Assembly (NCBI GenBank): GCA_003255065.1
Contig: QAOA01005230.1
Location: 94,856-158,855 of the forward strand
Direction: 5' to 3'
Length of the DNA stretch: 64,000 nucleotides
From: Cercis canadensis
Lineage: Eukaryota; Streptophyta; Magnoliopsida; Fabales; Fabaceae
Position 1 is the stretch's first letter. Each line of letters starts with the position of its first letter. Below are positions 62,897 to 64,000 of the stretch, in pieces. The notes under the pieces are model-generated. The model did no database searches and was not told the origin of the DNA. It saw only the letters and a program-made list of their open reading frames with translations. Both the position numbers and the translations under genes were made by a program.

Positions 62897-64000
62897 GGAT
62901 GAATAAACAAGATTTCCAGGGTAATCACCCCTGCCTTCAATTAAAGACGGACTATATTTTTGTCTCTCTGTAACTGTAGCTCAAGGTCAAGGACACCCTC
63001 CATGCCTTGGGGCTTTGATCGTTTAATTTTGTTTGGTGTGACGAGTATTATCTGGAAGGAAGAGGCAACAGCAAGCTAGCCAATTGGATTAAGCCACGTA
63101 GTCAGTTTATCCGGTGCAGAAATATCCAAGACCAGACATTCTAATAGTTGTAGGCATAGGCATAGCACAGAAAATGAATGGAGATTCGGATCCCACTGGC
63201 CACTGGATTTGCCATATTTCATCCTTTGATGCAGCTGGGAAGGGGACGCTTTTTATCCCTTGTTTGGGAGTTCCACCGTAGTAGTAGTAAAAATAATAAT
63301 GATAGTGACGGAGAAAATAAACCACCCATTCACATCCTAAGAAAAAATCGGGGTTAGATGGTTAGAGGATGTAGACTTTCAGCGGATTTTTCACAATATT
63401 GACGTTTTACAAACTGTAAAAAACATTAAAATTGTTATAAACTATTTGCATGCCTGTTGATATTTTGAAACTATTATACAAATGCTGATGTTTGAAAAAT
63501 CTCTTATTTTTCACAAATCCGCCCTTCCCAGAGGGCAACTCCTGTCAGTTGCAAATGATTTCAAATTTAGTGAGAAGGTCAGATTGCAAATTATTCCAAA
63601 TTTGGCGAGAAGGTTGTTAAGCCTAAATGCAACATGAGATTTTAATGAAATAAGGCTTTCATAAGAGGAAGGTCGAGGAATGAAAAACATTTCTTTAACA
63701 AAGGCACAATTCAAATCCCCCGAGTGAACCTGCCCTTAATACACCGGATCATCAGTTGACCACTCCAGACCAAGCATGGAAGCAAACCTTAAACGTATTA
63801 ACATTCCAAATTCACCTTACACTCCAGCCATCTTATAAGGCTTTAGTGAAAATTCATGTGGGCAGAAACGCAGAATTGGAAGTCACCAAAATGCCTTCCA
63901 AAACAAAATTCGGACTAACGGGCAGCAGGCTAAACCTAACCAGCAAGAAATTAGTCTTAGATTCAAAATATAGTCTTCGCATTGCAACCAAGCAAGGAAT
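62897..64000. other. pTAC16 promoter side and intergenic edge
   Basis: Upstream DNA of pTAC16 (minus) runs to the window end. A (TAATAATAA)-like microsatellite lies near 63280-63302. A direct repeat 'aaatttggcgagaaggtt'/'aaatttagtgagaaggtc' occurs near 63565-63615. The minus-strand frames at 63107-63325 and 63511-63714 have no domain. Any gene beginning past 64000 is not visible. Confidence 0.4.

Overview
This is nuclear DNA from a flowering plant, most likely a woody eudicot. Evidence for this: genes split by short GT-AG introns, AT-rich intergenic DNA, plant-only families (clade A PP2C, tau GST, pTAC16, HIPP, EAR-type C2H2 factor), eukaryotic tRNA genes, MITEs and Copia LTR fossils. The species cannot be named from the sequence.

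Layout. 1-5100 is a repeat-rich edge: a broken Copia retrotransposon with its 3' LTR, a Mutator-type MITE inside that LTR, and a second MITE. 5703-6161 is a COPT copper transporter. 6.2-10.7 kb is AT-rich and gene-free, with two fold-back elements. 10982-13030 (minus) is a five-exon conserved plant gene of unknown function. 14.2-16.0 kb holds a Tourist/Harbinger-like element and a third MITE with 9-bp target duplications. 16568-21192 carries a universal stress protein, a decayed tau GST, tRNA-Asp, a MEE60-like membrane protein and a GT4 glycosyltransferase. 21964-28441 holds three minus-strand genes: a short PPR protein, a HIPP-like protein and elongin C. 30121-39017 holds a RABA2 GTPase, a CDF zinc transporter (minus) and a PP1 catalytic subunit. 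40531-44617 holds tRNA-Val, a small unknown protein and a HAI-type clade A PP2C (minus) with four upstream CACGTG boxes. 48599-55862 is a minus-strand array of three tropinone-reductase-like SDR genes: one intact, one pseudogene, and one with a long N-terminus and no catalytic Tyr. 57759-58259 is a TAC1-like zinc-finger repressor, 59112-59451 a solo LTR, and 60457-62896 pTAC16 (minus).

These are independent housekeeping, transport and signalling genes, not an operon or cassette. From memory, many have relatives that are near neighbours in two Arabidopsis segments (around At5g59030-At5g59220 and At3g46780-At3g46900), so the window probably preserves an old eudicot gene order. Exon boundaries were worked out by hand from splice sites and reading phase; each multi-exon model closes in frame.

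I found no clearly new biological system. The best leads are the SDR copy without its catalytic Tyr, the HIPP-like protein with a degraded metal site, the ABRE-rich PP2C promoter, and several precisely bounded transposon fossils.
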